Below are positions 21,901-28,059 of a stretch of 64,000 bases of DNA, piece by piece. Source of the DNA: Plazaster borealis. Its lineage: Eukaryota; Echinodermata; Asteroidea; Forcipulatida; Labidiasteridae. The stretch covers positions 33,132,234 to 33,196,233 of the forward strand of contig CM037472.1 in assembly GCA_021014325.1 (NCBI GenBank), in the 5' to 3' direction. The notes beneath the pieces are model-generated. The model had not been told where the DNA came from. It searched no databases and saw only the letters and a program-made list of their open reading frames with translations. Positions within the stretch are counted from its first letter, which is position 1; every line of letters begins with the position of its first letter. Position numbers and translations under genes: made by a program.

Positions 21901-23109
21901 CATAAGGTCAGGTCATGTTTAATCACTTCTAACTGTGTTTATATCGCACATTTAAACATGACCACATGATCTCTCGACCAATCAGAATTGATAAACTGTC
22001 CCAGGTTTTTTTTTAAATAAAGGCAAAAAAGGAAATCGTCCGATCAGCTGAAACGTTGCATGCCTGCAAGTTGTAATTTTGGTATGGCGGCTCTCCGGTT
22101 CTGAATCAATCAAAATCACGCAAAACTAACCGGTGGATTCTGAAGGATATCAAGGAACTAGGGCTCATGAAAAATACACCAAATGATTTAATAATAATAC
22201 GCAGTTCTTATATAGCGATTTTATACTCCCGATGGGTGTCTCAAAACTTATTGTGTTACTGTTGCACATTTCAGTAAACACTAATAGCCCAAATAGCCCT
22301 GTCTGACAATGGGAGACTATTGGGGCCACTACTAGGTGGCTGCTGACATACCAGATAAATCTGCACAATGTACAGTGTACTCTACAAATGTCAAGTTCGC
22401 ACAATGACCATTTGTCAACTAGCAGATGATATTAACCCTTTAGAGACCATTCATTTCTGTATAATCATCACAAAACACCCAGACATTGCTAATATTGTTC
22501 ATTTCTTTAATCAAATTTTGACAGTAAAAATGTCAACAGAAATAACATGAAACAGAAAATTTAGTTTTGTGTTTAAAAATTGGGATACTATGTTAACATA
22601 CTACATTGGAAATTTTCATATCTGGACATGACCTTTACTTTGACCGCTTTATGTGAAGTAGGTCAAACCTTGCGGCCTTTTTTGGCCGCTATGGGCATTT
22701 TGGTACAAGCCGCATGTGGCCGCTATGGTCTCTAAAGGGTTGACTGGTGCTCGTGCTCAAAAATATGTGTTGGGTACCGGGCAATATCAGCTTATTGTCA
22801 ACAAATGTTCCTTGTGCAAACTTGACCTGGGTAATGTGCACATACTCAGAACTATGTAAATTACATCAAAATTGCACAGTATGTCTGCTGCTACCTAGTG
22901 TGTCAAAGTCTTCAATTGAAACAACAGAACTGTAATTAATACATGAATTTCAGGTTTACTGGATATTTTTGTTATTTTTGTAGTTATTACAAGCCAACCC
23001 CAATGAGAGGCTGGGCAGCCATCGGGCTGGAGGAGCTGAAGAGATCCGTCTCCATCCATTCTTCAAGGACGTCAACTGGATGAGTCTACAGAAATCGGCT
23101 CATTCGTAA
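813..23109 (+). CDS. RPS6KC1: RPS6KC1-type PX-MIT pseudokinase (13 coding exons, ~1378 aa)
   Basis: The coding exons join in frame at 813-926, 1125-1160, 2738-2855, 4837-4952, 6773-7130, 9903-10084, 11146-11376, 12626-12815, 15603-15724, 16713-16859, 17368-19668, 20876-20971 and 22984-23109. Domain order is PX (about residues 13-125, with WKRYNDF at 54-60), a low-complexity acidic/Ser-rich linker, MIT (about 405-480), a kinase N-lobe (about 505-596), a roughly 610-residue disordered insert, and a kinase C-lobe (about 1209-1375). The VAIK-type Lys (K538), the catalytic-loop Asp (D1236) and Asn (N1241), and APE (1276-1278) are present. The glycine loop is missing and DFG reads YFS (1254-1256), so it is probably a pseudokinase, as in vertebrate RPS6KC1. 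The family (RPK118) binds PI3P and sphingosine kinase at endosomes. At about 1378 aa it exceeds human RPS6KC1 (about 1066 aa) through the linker and insert. It could equally be the pre-duplication ancestor of RPS6KC1 and RPS6KL1. Confidence 0.93.
1125..1160 (+). CDS. RPS6KC1: RPS6KC1 exon 2 (36-nt microexon, PX domain)
   Basis: TCAG acceptor at 1121-1124 and a strong GTGAGT donor at 1161. The 12 residues AFSLNKPEDVTE fill the gap between exons 1 and 3 as in vertebrate PX domains (compare the NPEDV motif). Phase 0 on both sides. Too short for routine gene finders. Confidence 0.85.
1605..1771 (+). mobile_element. Short MITE, TTTTAGCCAG ends (copy 1)
   Basis: Starts TTTTAGCCAGGA and ends CTCTGGCTAA, with internal GGGTGTCCAAAT repeats. 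A second copy lies inverted at 51571-51702. No coding capacity. Intron 2 of RPS6KC1. Confidence 0.6.
2218..2534 (-). mobile_element. TTAA-type MITE family A, copy 1
   Basis: Bounded by TTAA, with termini related to GGCACTGAACACGTTTGGTA in both arms and a central CTTCTTGCAAGAAG palindrome. The same arrangement recurs at 3184, 4139, 33355, 34277 and 40523. Non-coding. Confidence 0.75.
2738..2855 (+). CDS. RPS6KC1: RPS6KC1 exon 3 (PX core)
   Basis: Follows a CTTACAG acceptor and ends at GTAATT in phase 1. Encodes TVVWKRYNDFKKLNKAL and the following segment, the conserved phosphoinositide-binding strand of the PX domain. Confidence 0.93.
2951..2983. repeat. Perfect 15-bp hairpin
   Basis: TGTAATTCCAGTAAT is followed by a 3-nt loop and its exact reverse complement. 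Lies in intron 3 of RPS6KC1, isolated from the neighbouring MITEs. Confidence 0.6.
3184..3483 (+). mobile_element. TTAA-type MITE family A, copy 2 (internally deleted)
   Basis: TTAAAGGCACTGAACACG at the left and CAGTGCCTTTAA at the right. Compared with other copies, part of the right arm is missing. Contains the CTTCTTGCAAGAAG centre. Confidence 0.75.
4139..4498 (-). mobile_element. TTAA-type MITE family A, copy 3
   Basis: TTAAAGGCACTGGACACG at the left and CGTGTCCAGTGCCTTTAA at the right are exact inverted repeats. The centre is a different palindrome (CTTCAGGCCTGAAG) from that of the sister copies. Confidence 0.78.
4545..4700 (+). mobile_element. tRNA-derived SINE fragment (family 2)
   Basis: Box A-like CAGCTCGGTAGTCTAGT and box B-like ATGGTTTAAGCCCC are followed by GGACTTGGGAAGCAC, a tail also seen near 14084 and 50580. 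Degenerate. Confidence 0.4.
4837..4952 (+). CDS. RPS6KC1: RPS6KC1 exon 4 (PX C-terminal helices)
   Basis: ACTCAG acceptor, GTAAGA donor, phase 1 in and 0 out. Encodes GRFDDEVIEERRQSALRLLE and then NYFRSFFE, which closes the PX domain. Confidence 0.93.
5300..5440. repeat. Minisatellite, 47 bp x 3
   Basis: Three near-identical 47-bp units beginning ATGGCTGCACCTGTTTCTAA at 5300, 5347 and 5394. Intron 4 of RPS6KC1. Confidence 0.9.
5895..6290. repeat. Tandem array, ~109-120 bp unit, ~3.4 copies
   Basis: Units carry CATAGTTTATCTATCATTC, GGTCAGACAGTAGGAGGG and CTGTATACTGTGTAG. The same unit occurs in the opposite orientation at 23146-23585, downstream of the same gene, and the flank GTTGTGTATGGTGGCACA near 5820 also recurs inverted there. 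Confidence 0.85.
6773..7130 (+). CDS. RPS6KC1: RPS6KC1 exon 5 (acidic disordered linker)
   Basis: CTATTAG acceptor and GTTGGT donor, phase 0 in and 1 out. Rich in Ser, Pro and Gln, with a run of six Asp after IDY (around residues 210-216). No domain; linker between PX and MIT. Confidence 0.88.
7217..7656 (+). mobile_element. MITE family C, copy 1
   Basis: TTAAAGGTAGGGT at the left and ACCCTACCTTTA at the right, with an inverted TCTGAGAAA centre. A sister copy is at 19764-20204. Immediately after exon 5 of RPS6KC1. Confidence 0.72.
8214..8460 (-). mobile_element. Truncated LINE 3' coding end
   Basis: The minus strand translates to a degenerate reverse-transcriptase C-terminus with SHHSWGNRSFSRYGPYLWNS and LPIKLR, the signature of non-LTR elements. 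Frames are not intact. A 5'-truncated remnant in intron 5. Confidence 0.6.
8822..9135 (+). mobile_element. tRNA-derived SINE (family 1), degraded
   Basis: Shares GACACTTGTGT, AAGCAAGACACTT, ATAGGTCCC, TTAAGAGAAGGGGTTTG and CACCTTGTAAA with the complete copy at 15153-15540. Box A and box B are still traceable. Intron 5. Confidence 0.65.
9316..9512. mobile_element. MITE family D (GGGCCCAATTTCAT ends), copy 1
   Basis: The right end reads GCAGCTCTATGAAATTGGGCCC. The left end is a diverged inverse, CATAGAGCTGCTTAAGCA. The internal ATTGTACATGTGACATGGTA is shared with 32048-32240. Confidence 0.65.
9903..10084 (+). CDS. RPS6KC1: RPS6KC1 exon 6 (linker)
   Basis: TTTGACAG acceptor and GTACAG donor, phase 1 in and 0 out. 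Encodes a Ser/Asn/Asp-rich linker ending SSDSGITINFPK. The reading frame joins exons 5 and 7 without a stop. Confidence 0.87.
10600..11135 (+). mobile_element. tRNA-derived SINE (family 1) interrupted by a MITE
   Basis: The SINE head and body (box B GGGTTCGAATCCC, CACTTGTGTTCTTGAGTAAGG, CATAGGTCCC) run to about 10775. They resume after the inserted MITE with GAGAAGGGGTTTGCC at 11105, matching the order of intact copies. Confidence 0.7.
10776..11104 (+). mobile_element. TTAA-type MITE family B, copy 1, inserted in a SINE
   Basis: TTAA at 10776-10779 and at 11101-11104 flank a segment beginning AGGGTCTG and ending CCCT. A related copy is at 16865-17231. The host SINE sequence is continuous once one TTAA and the element are removed, so TTAA is a genuine target-site duplication. 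Confidence 0.75.
11146..11376 (+). CDS. RPS6KC1: RPS6KC1 exon 7 (linker)
   Basis: CAACAG acceptor and GTAGGT donor, phase 0 both sides, 77 codons. Contains a helical Ala/Arg-rich segment (ARAYLHCIRAQQAAERDA) before the MIT domain. A TTAA-type MITE ends only about 40 bp upstream of the acceptor. Confidence 0.87.
11640..12133 (-). mobile_element. LINE 3' fragment with RT C-terminus
   Basis: The minus strand reads LHWLPISQRIIFKLM, VHKALNGKAPHYI and RHSWGDRSFSSAAPRIWNSL, the standard C-terminal region of CR1/L2/jockey-like reverse transcriptases. It is followed by an A/T-rich ATT-repeat tail at 11640-11680. 5'-truncated; intron 7 of RPS6KC1. Confidence 0.8.
12626..12815 (+). CDS. RPS6KC1: RPS6KC1 exon 8 (MIT domain, first half)
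   Basis: TTTAG acceptor and GTCAGT donor, phase 0 in and 1 out. Encodes EDYLYQAAYHISLALDNE and YQAAFDLYKSGVGVLLKGV, the first two helices of an MIT domain, closely matching vertebrate RPS6KC1. Confidence 0.93.
13996..14135. repeat. Head-to-head pair of SINE family 2 tails
   Basis: ACCGATGTATGATAAGCACTG...GTATACTCGG at the left recurs inverted as GAGTATACAGTGC...ACATTGGTGT at the right, around an A-rich centre. Related single copies occur near 4655, 50570 and 51385. Confidence 0.55.
14391..14965. mobile_element. Long-TIR MITE (~180-bp arms)
   Basis: The left arm starts CTATACACCAATCC and the right arm ends GGATTGGTCTATAG. The arms stay complementary for about 180 bp, including GCGCGCAAG, TGCACAAAGACA and CACTTTTTATGGAAAT, and enclose about 200 bp of single-copy centre. 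GC-rich ends. Intron 8. Confidence 0.75.
14991..15136. repeat. Minisatellite, 42 bp x ~3.5
   Basis: Units start TGCATATTGATGG at 14991 (variant), 15033, 15075 and 15117. Each unit is itself two 21-bp halves (CTTATGCATATTGATG versus CTTGTGCATATTAATG). It is open in both strands because the period is a multiple of three; not a gene. Confidence 0.88.
15153..15540 (+). mobile_element. Complete tRNA-derived SINE (family 1)
   Basis: Box A GTGGCCGAGTGG and box B GGTTTCGAATCCC form a tRNA-like head. The body has GACACTTGTGTCCTTAAGCA and TAGGTCCCATGTG, and the 3' end is GCGCTATATAAGAAC followed by a TAT/ATT repeat. This is the most complete copy in the window and ends about 60 bp before exon 9 of RPS6KC1. 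Confidence 0.82.
15603..15724 (+). CDS. RPS6KC1: RPS6KC1 exon 9 (MIT third helix)
   Basis: TTTCCAG acceptor and GTGGGT donor, phase 1 in and 0 out. Encodes TRREAVRRKTAQYLMKAEDL, the third MIT helix. Confidence 0.93.
16320..16378 (-). repeat. tRNA-derived fragment (not a functional tRNA)
   Basis: The minus strand has a perfect box A (TAGCTCAGTTGG) and a box B (GGTTCAAGTCTCG). The anticodon arm is too short and the acceptor ends do not pair, so it is a tRNA pseudogene or SINE head. Confidence 0.5.
16713..16859 (+). CDS. RPS6KC1: RPS6KC1 exon 10 (kinase N-lobe start)
   Basis: CTCTCAG acceptor and GTGAGT donor, phase 0. Encodes LKNYKVLGLIDSVLLVLDS and ends TFIIK, the VAIK-strand lysine (K538). 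The usual glycine-rich loop is replaced by GLIDSV. A MITE abuts the donor at intron position +6. Confidence 0.92.
16865..17231 (+). mobile_element. TTAA-type MITE family B, copy 2, abutting exon 10 donor
   Basis: TTAA at 16865-16868 and 17228-17231. It opens AGGGTCTGTATATGTTTGG and has an inverted TCTGAGAA centre. The first TTAA starts at intron position +6 of RPS6KC1 exon 10, leaving GTGAG-TTAA as the donor. Confidence 0.78.
17368..19668 (+). CDS. RPS6KC1: RPS6KC1 exon 11 (2301-nt exon: N-lobe end, insert, C-lobe)
   Basis: TCTACAG acceptor at 17361-17367 and GTGAGT donor at 19669, phase 0. Completes the N-lobe (IYLILEHASGGKLWNY), then encodes about 610 Ser/Thr/Asp-rich residues, then the C-lobe with CQDLRPDN and LTYFSQW through YELLTGM. 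The open frame runs past the donor for about 35 codons, so the last 105 nt of the open stretch are intron. Confidence 0.95.
19764..20204 (+). mobile_element. MITE family C, copy 2
   Basis: AAAGGTAGGGTCATAGATTGG at the left and CCAATCTATGACCCTACCTT at the right are near-perfect inverted ends. The right end is TTAA, while the left target reads ATAA. Begins about 95 bp into intron 11 of RPS6KC1. Confidence 0.8.
20205..20422. mobile_element. Degraded copy of CCCTTTAGAGACC MITE
   Basis: CTCTTTAGAGACCAT then TCTGTATAATCATCAC match the start of 22436-22739. It begins exactly at the TTAA that ends the preceding family C MITE. The right end is decayed. Confidence 0.5.
20876..20971 (+). CDS. RPS6KC1: RPS6KC1 exon 12 (kinase C-lobe)
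   Basis: CCACAG acceptor and GTAGAC donor, phase 0. Encodes SLHSCHPSGIGSHTQL and PEAASLIKQ, aligning with CHPAGI and EEARSLIQQ of vertebrate RPS6KC1. Confidence 0.92.
21090..21330 (+). repeat. Dispersed repeat, copy 1 (inverted partner at 61640-61915)
   Basis: Segments such as GATTTGAGGCATTGCA, GGTTTGCGGTAACACCATGTG and AACTGTCCTG recur as reverse complements near 61640-61915. No coding frame. Intron 12. Confidence 0.65.
22436..22739. mobile_element. piggyBac-like MITE (CCCTTTAGAGACCAT ends)
   Basis: TTAA precedes CCCTTTAGAGACCAT. The right end is ATGGTCTCTAAAGGG followed by TTGA, one substitution from TTAA. A CCC terminus beside TTAA matches the piggyBac superfamily. Non-coding; intron 12. 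Confidence 0.72.
22984..23109 (+). CDS. RPS6KC1: RPS6KC1 exon 13 (C-terminus and stop)
   Basis: TTTGTAG acceptor. Encodes LLQANPNERLGSHRAGGAEE, then the HPFFKDVNW motif typical of AGC kinase C-lobe ends, with TAA at 23107-23109. Confidence 0.93.
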   Translation, partial: LLQANPNERLGSHRAGGAEEIRLHPFFKDVNWMSLQKSAHS

Positions 23110-23145
23110 ACCTAAATAGATGTAATGCAATCTTGAATTCTTCTA

Positions 23146-23585
23146 CTGCCATTCAGTATCATCCATGTGGTTTTGAATGATAGATAAACTATTCCAGCAT
23201 GCTATGAGATCATTTGGTGAATGCATACACAGTACAGACAGTCAACCCTCCTACTGTCTGACCATTCAATATCATCCACTGTGGTTTTGAATGATAGATG
23301 AACTATTCCACCATGCAATGAGATCATATGGTGAATGCATCTACACAGTACAGACAGTCAACCCTCCTACTGTCTGACCATTCAATATCATCCACTGTGG
23401 TTTTGAATGATAGATGAACTATTCCAGCATGCAATGAGATCATGTGGTGAATGCATGCTACACAGCACAGACAGTCAACCCTCCTGCTGTCTTACCATTC
23501 AATATTATCCACTGTGGTTTTGAATGATAGATGAACTATACCAGCATGCAATGAGGTCATGTGGTGAATGCATGCGACACAGCAT
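23146..23585. repeat. Tandem array, ~113-118 bp x 4, in RPS6KC1 3' UTR
   Basis: Units share ATCATCCACTGTGGTTTTGA, GAACTATTCCAGCATGC, ACAGACAGTCAACCCTCC and TGTCTGACCATTCA. They are the reverse complement of the array at 5895-6290. The array starts about 40 nt after the stop codon. Confidence 0.87.
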
Positions 23586-24945
23586 GCGGTTCAGTTCTAT
23601 GCACAATTGTGCCACCATACACAACCTGTTCAGTTGAACTGTTTCAAATGGTTGTCAACTCACTGTAAAATGTTGCCAAGAATAAGAGGGATAAAGAGGC
23701 TGTGTACATAGTTACTCCCTGAAATAATGTCTTCATTTTAGCTTTCATTCTAAAATTAGTTATTAATATCGAAGGTTTTTGATTTCATATTGTTTCAGCA
23801 TTATGCCGAGGAATTAACCATTCATTGGTGTCTACAAAAGTGCAATTAAAAGGTCCTTAATTAAGACATGAACCACACAAATTGGATTGATATGTGTGGG
23901 GCTTGGGCTGCAAGTCATAACATCTCAATGTAGAAAGTTGTAACATAAGAAAGACAAGGCCAGTTGTTATTTTGTCTTACCTAAATCCTCAACAGAAAAA
24001 CTAGCTCTATGCATTTCTAATGGGCTTCTGGTAATCGTTTGAGCCAGTGGGCATAGTACGGTGGAATTGCAGCACACTTTAAGAACAGGATTGCCATTAA
24101 GTGTGATTTGGGCAGACTGCAATAGCCTAGTCATCTTAAGGTAGAGGTTGAGCAAGATATTTAGATTTGACTGAATTAAAGCAAATGTGCACCACTTGTA
24201 ATTGTCATAGACCTGTACCAACATATACACGGATTAACACACCTGGATAGTTTAGTAAGTTCAAGCAGTCATCAAAAAATAGTGAAGAAAACCTAATATG
24301 TTTTCACTGTTTCTATGTTTTCAAACATTGAGTTTTGGACACGCAAGATCAAAACTAATTGTTTTACTCAAAAATCATATAGCATTTCAGGCAAAATCTT
24401 TCAAGGGACGTGTCCACCATAACCATCTTTATACCATGCAAGTTGTGGGTACATCTATAAACATTTATATTTTCAATCTTACCAATGTTGTGCACACCCC
24501 CTTCAAGTGAAACTGAGAAGGAAAAGATTGTTCATTTTTGATAAAAGTTTTACTCTATACTTGCTCTAGGAGAAAAATGACTCACTTGAGATCAAGTGTT
24601 ACGATAAACAAGTGCCATAAACTCAAAGTTGCACTGTAAAAGGTTTTTATTCTTGGTATTATCTCACTGGAAATTATTTATGAATGTGAGCATTACTTTG
24701 TTGATGATTTTCTTGTTCAAATTGTCTTATTTTCAAAATTATATTTAAAAAGTTGTCTCTGCATGGATAGTGGATGGCCATCTCGATATTTTTACTCATT
24801 CAAAAGTTGTGATATGCAATGTAAGATATGCACAATCAGTGTACATGTACATGTACAACTTCTTGATAACATTGTAATTTTTTCATTATGTCAAGTGTAT
24901 GATACCAGAAGTAGATTTAATGAACGCTGACTAATTATTGGTCTA

Positions 24946-24951
24946 AATAAA
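24946..24951 (+). terminator. Candidate polyadenylation signal (AATAAA), RPS6KC1
   Basis: AATAAA about 1.84 kb downstream of the RPS6KC1 stop. One of at least two plausible sites; the other is at 26863. Confidence 0.35.
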
Positions 24952-25059
24952 TTCAGATGAATGTGAGCAATTATTATAAATAATATGCTGCCGTTAATGT
25001 GGGGTCACCATTTCATTAGCTGCACCAGTGATACATTTTTTGACGCCTTACATGTGTCT

Positions 25060-26102
25060 TTAAAGTGGAAGGGAAATTACCAATTCAATTTAGGGTGCGT
25101 TCGATTAGCTTCCCCGGGTCGACCCAAGTGTGTTCATCCGGGTGAGCCCCTGCCATGAGCTAATCGAATCTAACTTCCCCCAGCATTCACACAATGCATA
25201 TTGGGACAGCCGACCCGGAACTACCCTCATTCTGTGCATTATTGTGCATTTTGTGCATTCTCAAGGTAAAACTGCAACTTTAAATTATTGAACAAGCCAA
25301 GGTTGATACACAAGTTCTTGTCCTCGAATATAAAAATACTTAATGCTCACAAAGTTGCTGTTTTAAGGGTGAACATGTGTGTCAAACTTACTGAAAGTGT
25401 CCTCCTGAATTACAATCAAAATAGTTGCCATTGAGAAAGTTTTTCATCGTGACGTCATGCATCTCGGTGACCCACAAGCAGGGCACTTGGGGCTGACCAG
25501 AGAATGACATCAAAGCTATTCGAACGCAACGGGGGAGATCTGGGTCGACCCAGGGAACCTAATCGAACACACCCTTAGTGATGTACTCATTTTCCAATAG
25601 ATAGAGTCCTCATGTGAAAGGGGAGAAAATTACAAGTCTCAAAAATTGCAATTGTATTTGATACCCTTCAAGTACAAAATTGGGTCTCTACATTTTTGTA
25701 CGGGGATGTTTTGGTTCGTAACAGACTTTTTTAGAGTGAAATTTGAAACATGACATCATTGGATTTCAACAACTAATGGATCTTTATATTTCAAGAAGGA
25801 GTGTGTTGTCTGTCAAAAGGTCAAATTCAAGGTCGTTTTGATTGAATATTATCGAAAGTCAGGAATGAACCAAAATATCCCCAATCAAAAATGTTAAGAC
25901 CCGTTTTTCTCAGAATTATGTCATCAGATGTTTTGGATGTTCACAAATTTTGCACTGGAAGGGTATCGAATACAATGGCAATTTACACTATTTTAACGTG
26001 AGGTTAGAGACTTGTAATTTTTCCCCCACTCACATTAGGACTCTATCTATTGGAAAATGAGTACATCACAAAATTGAATTTGACATTTCTCTTCCTCTTT
26101 AA
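25060..26102. mobile_element. Outer long-TIR MITE, host of a second MITE
   Basis: The left end TTAAAGTGGAAGGGAAAT and, beyond the insertion, GATGTACTCATTTTCC and ATAGATAGAGTCCT recur inverted at 26035-26102 (AGGACTCTATCTATTGG, CTTCCTCTTTAA). The arms are over 80 bp. TTAA is present at both ends. Interrupted at 25093-25574. Confidence 0.75.
25093..25574. mobile_element. Inner MITE, GGGTGCGTTCGATTAG ends, TTA duplication
   Basis: The left TIR GGGTGCGTTCGATTAGCTTC matches the inverse of GGAACCTAATCGAACACACCC at the right. TTA flanks both sides (25090-25092 and 25575-25577), a 3-bp duplication of the kind left by PIF/Harbinger-like elements. GGGTCGACCCA occurs just inside each end. Confidence 0.75.
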
Positions 26103-26849
26103 CCAGTGATGATTACACAATACAACGAGACACGAGTTAAAGCATGTATTGAGCATAGCAGCAAAGCAGTGGCAGGAATAAAAAATGGCTATTCAGATTC
26201 ATCTTAATAAAATAGTCCAGTCACTCAGTGAGTTAAACCAAGGTCCTCAAAGGACAGTTTACAATTGTTTAAAAACAGAAGTGCATGTTTATTTTCAACA
26301 ATCTTGAATATTATCGGCTCTGTGTGAACTAGGCTAACTACAAAGGGAAACTGCTTGCTTACTTTTTGGCATTTATGGACCATGTTACTCATGACATAAC
26401 ATGTTTTTTGTTTTTTTAAGAACCACATAGCCAGGACTTTGGGGCAAAACTTATACTCGGTAGTAGAAACCCCATAAAATCTTACATTTTATGGAGATTA
26501 CAACTGATGCATTACAAAACTTGTTCAGCTCTTATTTTTGTTAATACTTAATGAACTTATGATACAAATTGTAAATATCAACAGTGTAGTATCTTGCCTG
26601 CCAGGAAATGCCCTTAAATATTTGAAAGTCTCAATTTCTTCAACCTAGGTGACATGGTATTGTTTAAAAGTGAGTAACGAACCTTGAGTTTAGTACAACA
26701 CTCTTAAATTCCTTTTAACATAAGACAAATATTCATGATGTGTTTACTTTTGCAAATGAAACATTGTATTTATTAATCACAGCTTCAATACTGTATTTAC
26801 AAGTGGAATCTTTTTATTTTAATGCAACAAAATTTGTTATTGTACATCA

Positions 26850-26868
26850 TTTATTTACAAGTAATAAA
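26850..26868. terminator. Back-to-back polyadenylation signals
   Basis: TTTATT (AATAAA on minus) and AATAAA (plus) lie 7 bp apart in a near-palindrome between two convergent genes. Could serve as distal 3' ends for both. Confidence 0.35.
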
Positions 26869-27005
26869 ATATTTATCAATTTAAATAACAAAGGCAAATC
26901 CATGTTTTGAATCGGTGTACAAAGTTGATTATATGTATGTAAATATTAGTTTCCTAATTTCACTGCACTCACTTGTTGTCTTTTGATGATATAATCCCAG
27001 CTCCA

Positions 27006-27011
27006 TTTATT
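27006..27011 (-). terminator. Candidate polyadenylation signal, BBOF1
   Basis: AATAAA on the minus strand about 845 nt past the BBOF1 stop. It is the first perfect hexamer I found downstream. Confidence 0.4.
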
Positions 27012-27854
27012 AACATGTCAATCAATACAGTCAAGTTCTCCACCACTTAGAGATGTGGAAAAAAAATTGAAGGATTTCATGTTAAAAACAAGCCAATGGA
27101 AGACTTATGGGGACACTGGGTGGCAGCAGACTTTCCAGTAAAATCGATTGTTCTCGGAAGCGTTGGCATGCCTGGTATGTATGCTTCCTAGCGTCCCATA
27201 GTTACCCCATTGAATATGGGCAAGTCATAGAAGGTTACGACATGGAGGAACTAGTTTTCCTGGTCACGTGGTTGCTGGACCGAATGTAGCACAACCCAAT
27301 GTGCAGTCTAGTCTGGCACCCTGTTTTATGCACATGCAATTTTTTTATCGAAAATTACTTCTAATCACAAGTTGTCAACAACTCTATCAATACACAGTTC
27401 TGGCGAGTCACAATATAGAACACCTTCTAGAGTCCTGTTCCCCCCACCCCTCGAGGTCATTTCCAAAGAAGTGCAGTCAAATAGGCACTAGATACCAGCC
27501 TTCCAAATCCTTGCCCAACTTCCAGTGATTGATGGATGTACCTTTGACCTTTCATTCATGTGTCAATTGCACACAATGACTTTCCCATGAGGCACTGTGA
27601 GATATGGCCTCTATGGAGCAAACACTTGGTGGAGCATTGTAAAGTGAATCACTTGTATTGAAGGCACATCCGTACACTAATTCAAAAAGCGTTAAGTACT
27701 ATATACATTATAAGGCAGGATACAGTGGTTTTTACATTTACATTTGACTGAGTGGAGATGCACAGATCATGTGTATCACCCATGTGAGTGTATTTACAAA
27801 CCAGATGCTATGATGGACGGAGTTTAATAGATTCTTCTTTTTCAACCGGACTAT

Positions 27855-28059
27855 TTAAGAAGCACCAGCAGCAGCAGGTTCTTTTCTTGTGTCTAAGGGT
27901 GCCACAGTGAGAGACAACTGGGCAAGGTCCGGAAGCACGGGGGTACTGCCCCTCTTATTGGGGGACTCTTGCAGTCTGGGTTGTGAGTTCAAGTCATCTG
28001 CTGTATGCTGTGTTAGGAAGGTACCTGGTTCAGACGGTGGAGGTCCCTCAATGGCCAGG
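27855..28059 (-). CDS. BBOF1: BBOF1 exon 10 (C-terminus and stop)
   Basis: TAATGCAG acceptor, phase 2 in. Encodes a Pro/Ser/Gln-rich tail ending in an Ala-rich stretch before TAA. Low conservation, supported mainly by frame and splice site. Confidence 0.82.

Larger units (their letters stand above)
23110..27854. other. Convergent 3' region between RPS6KC1 and BBOF1
   Basis: No coding exon recognised. Contains the 3' tandem array (23146-23585), a nested MITE pair (25060-26102) and candidate polyadenylation signals for both genes. 26110-26840 and 27020-27850 look like unique AT-rich 3' UTR or spacer with nothing I can name. Confidence 0.6.
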
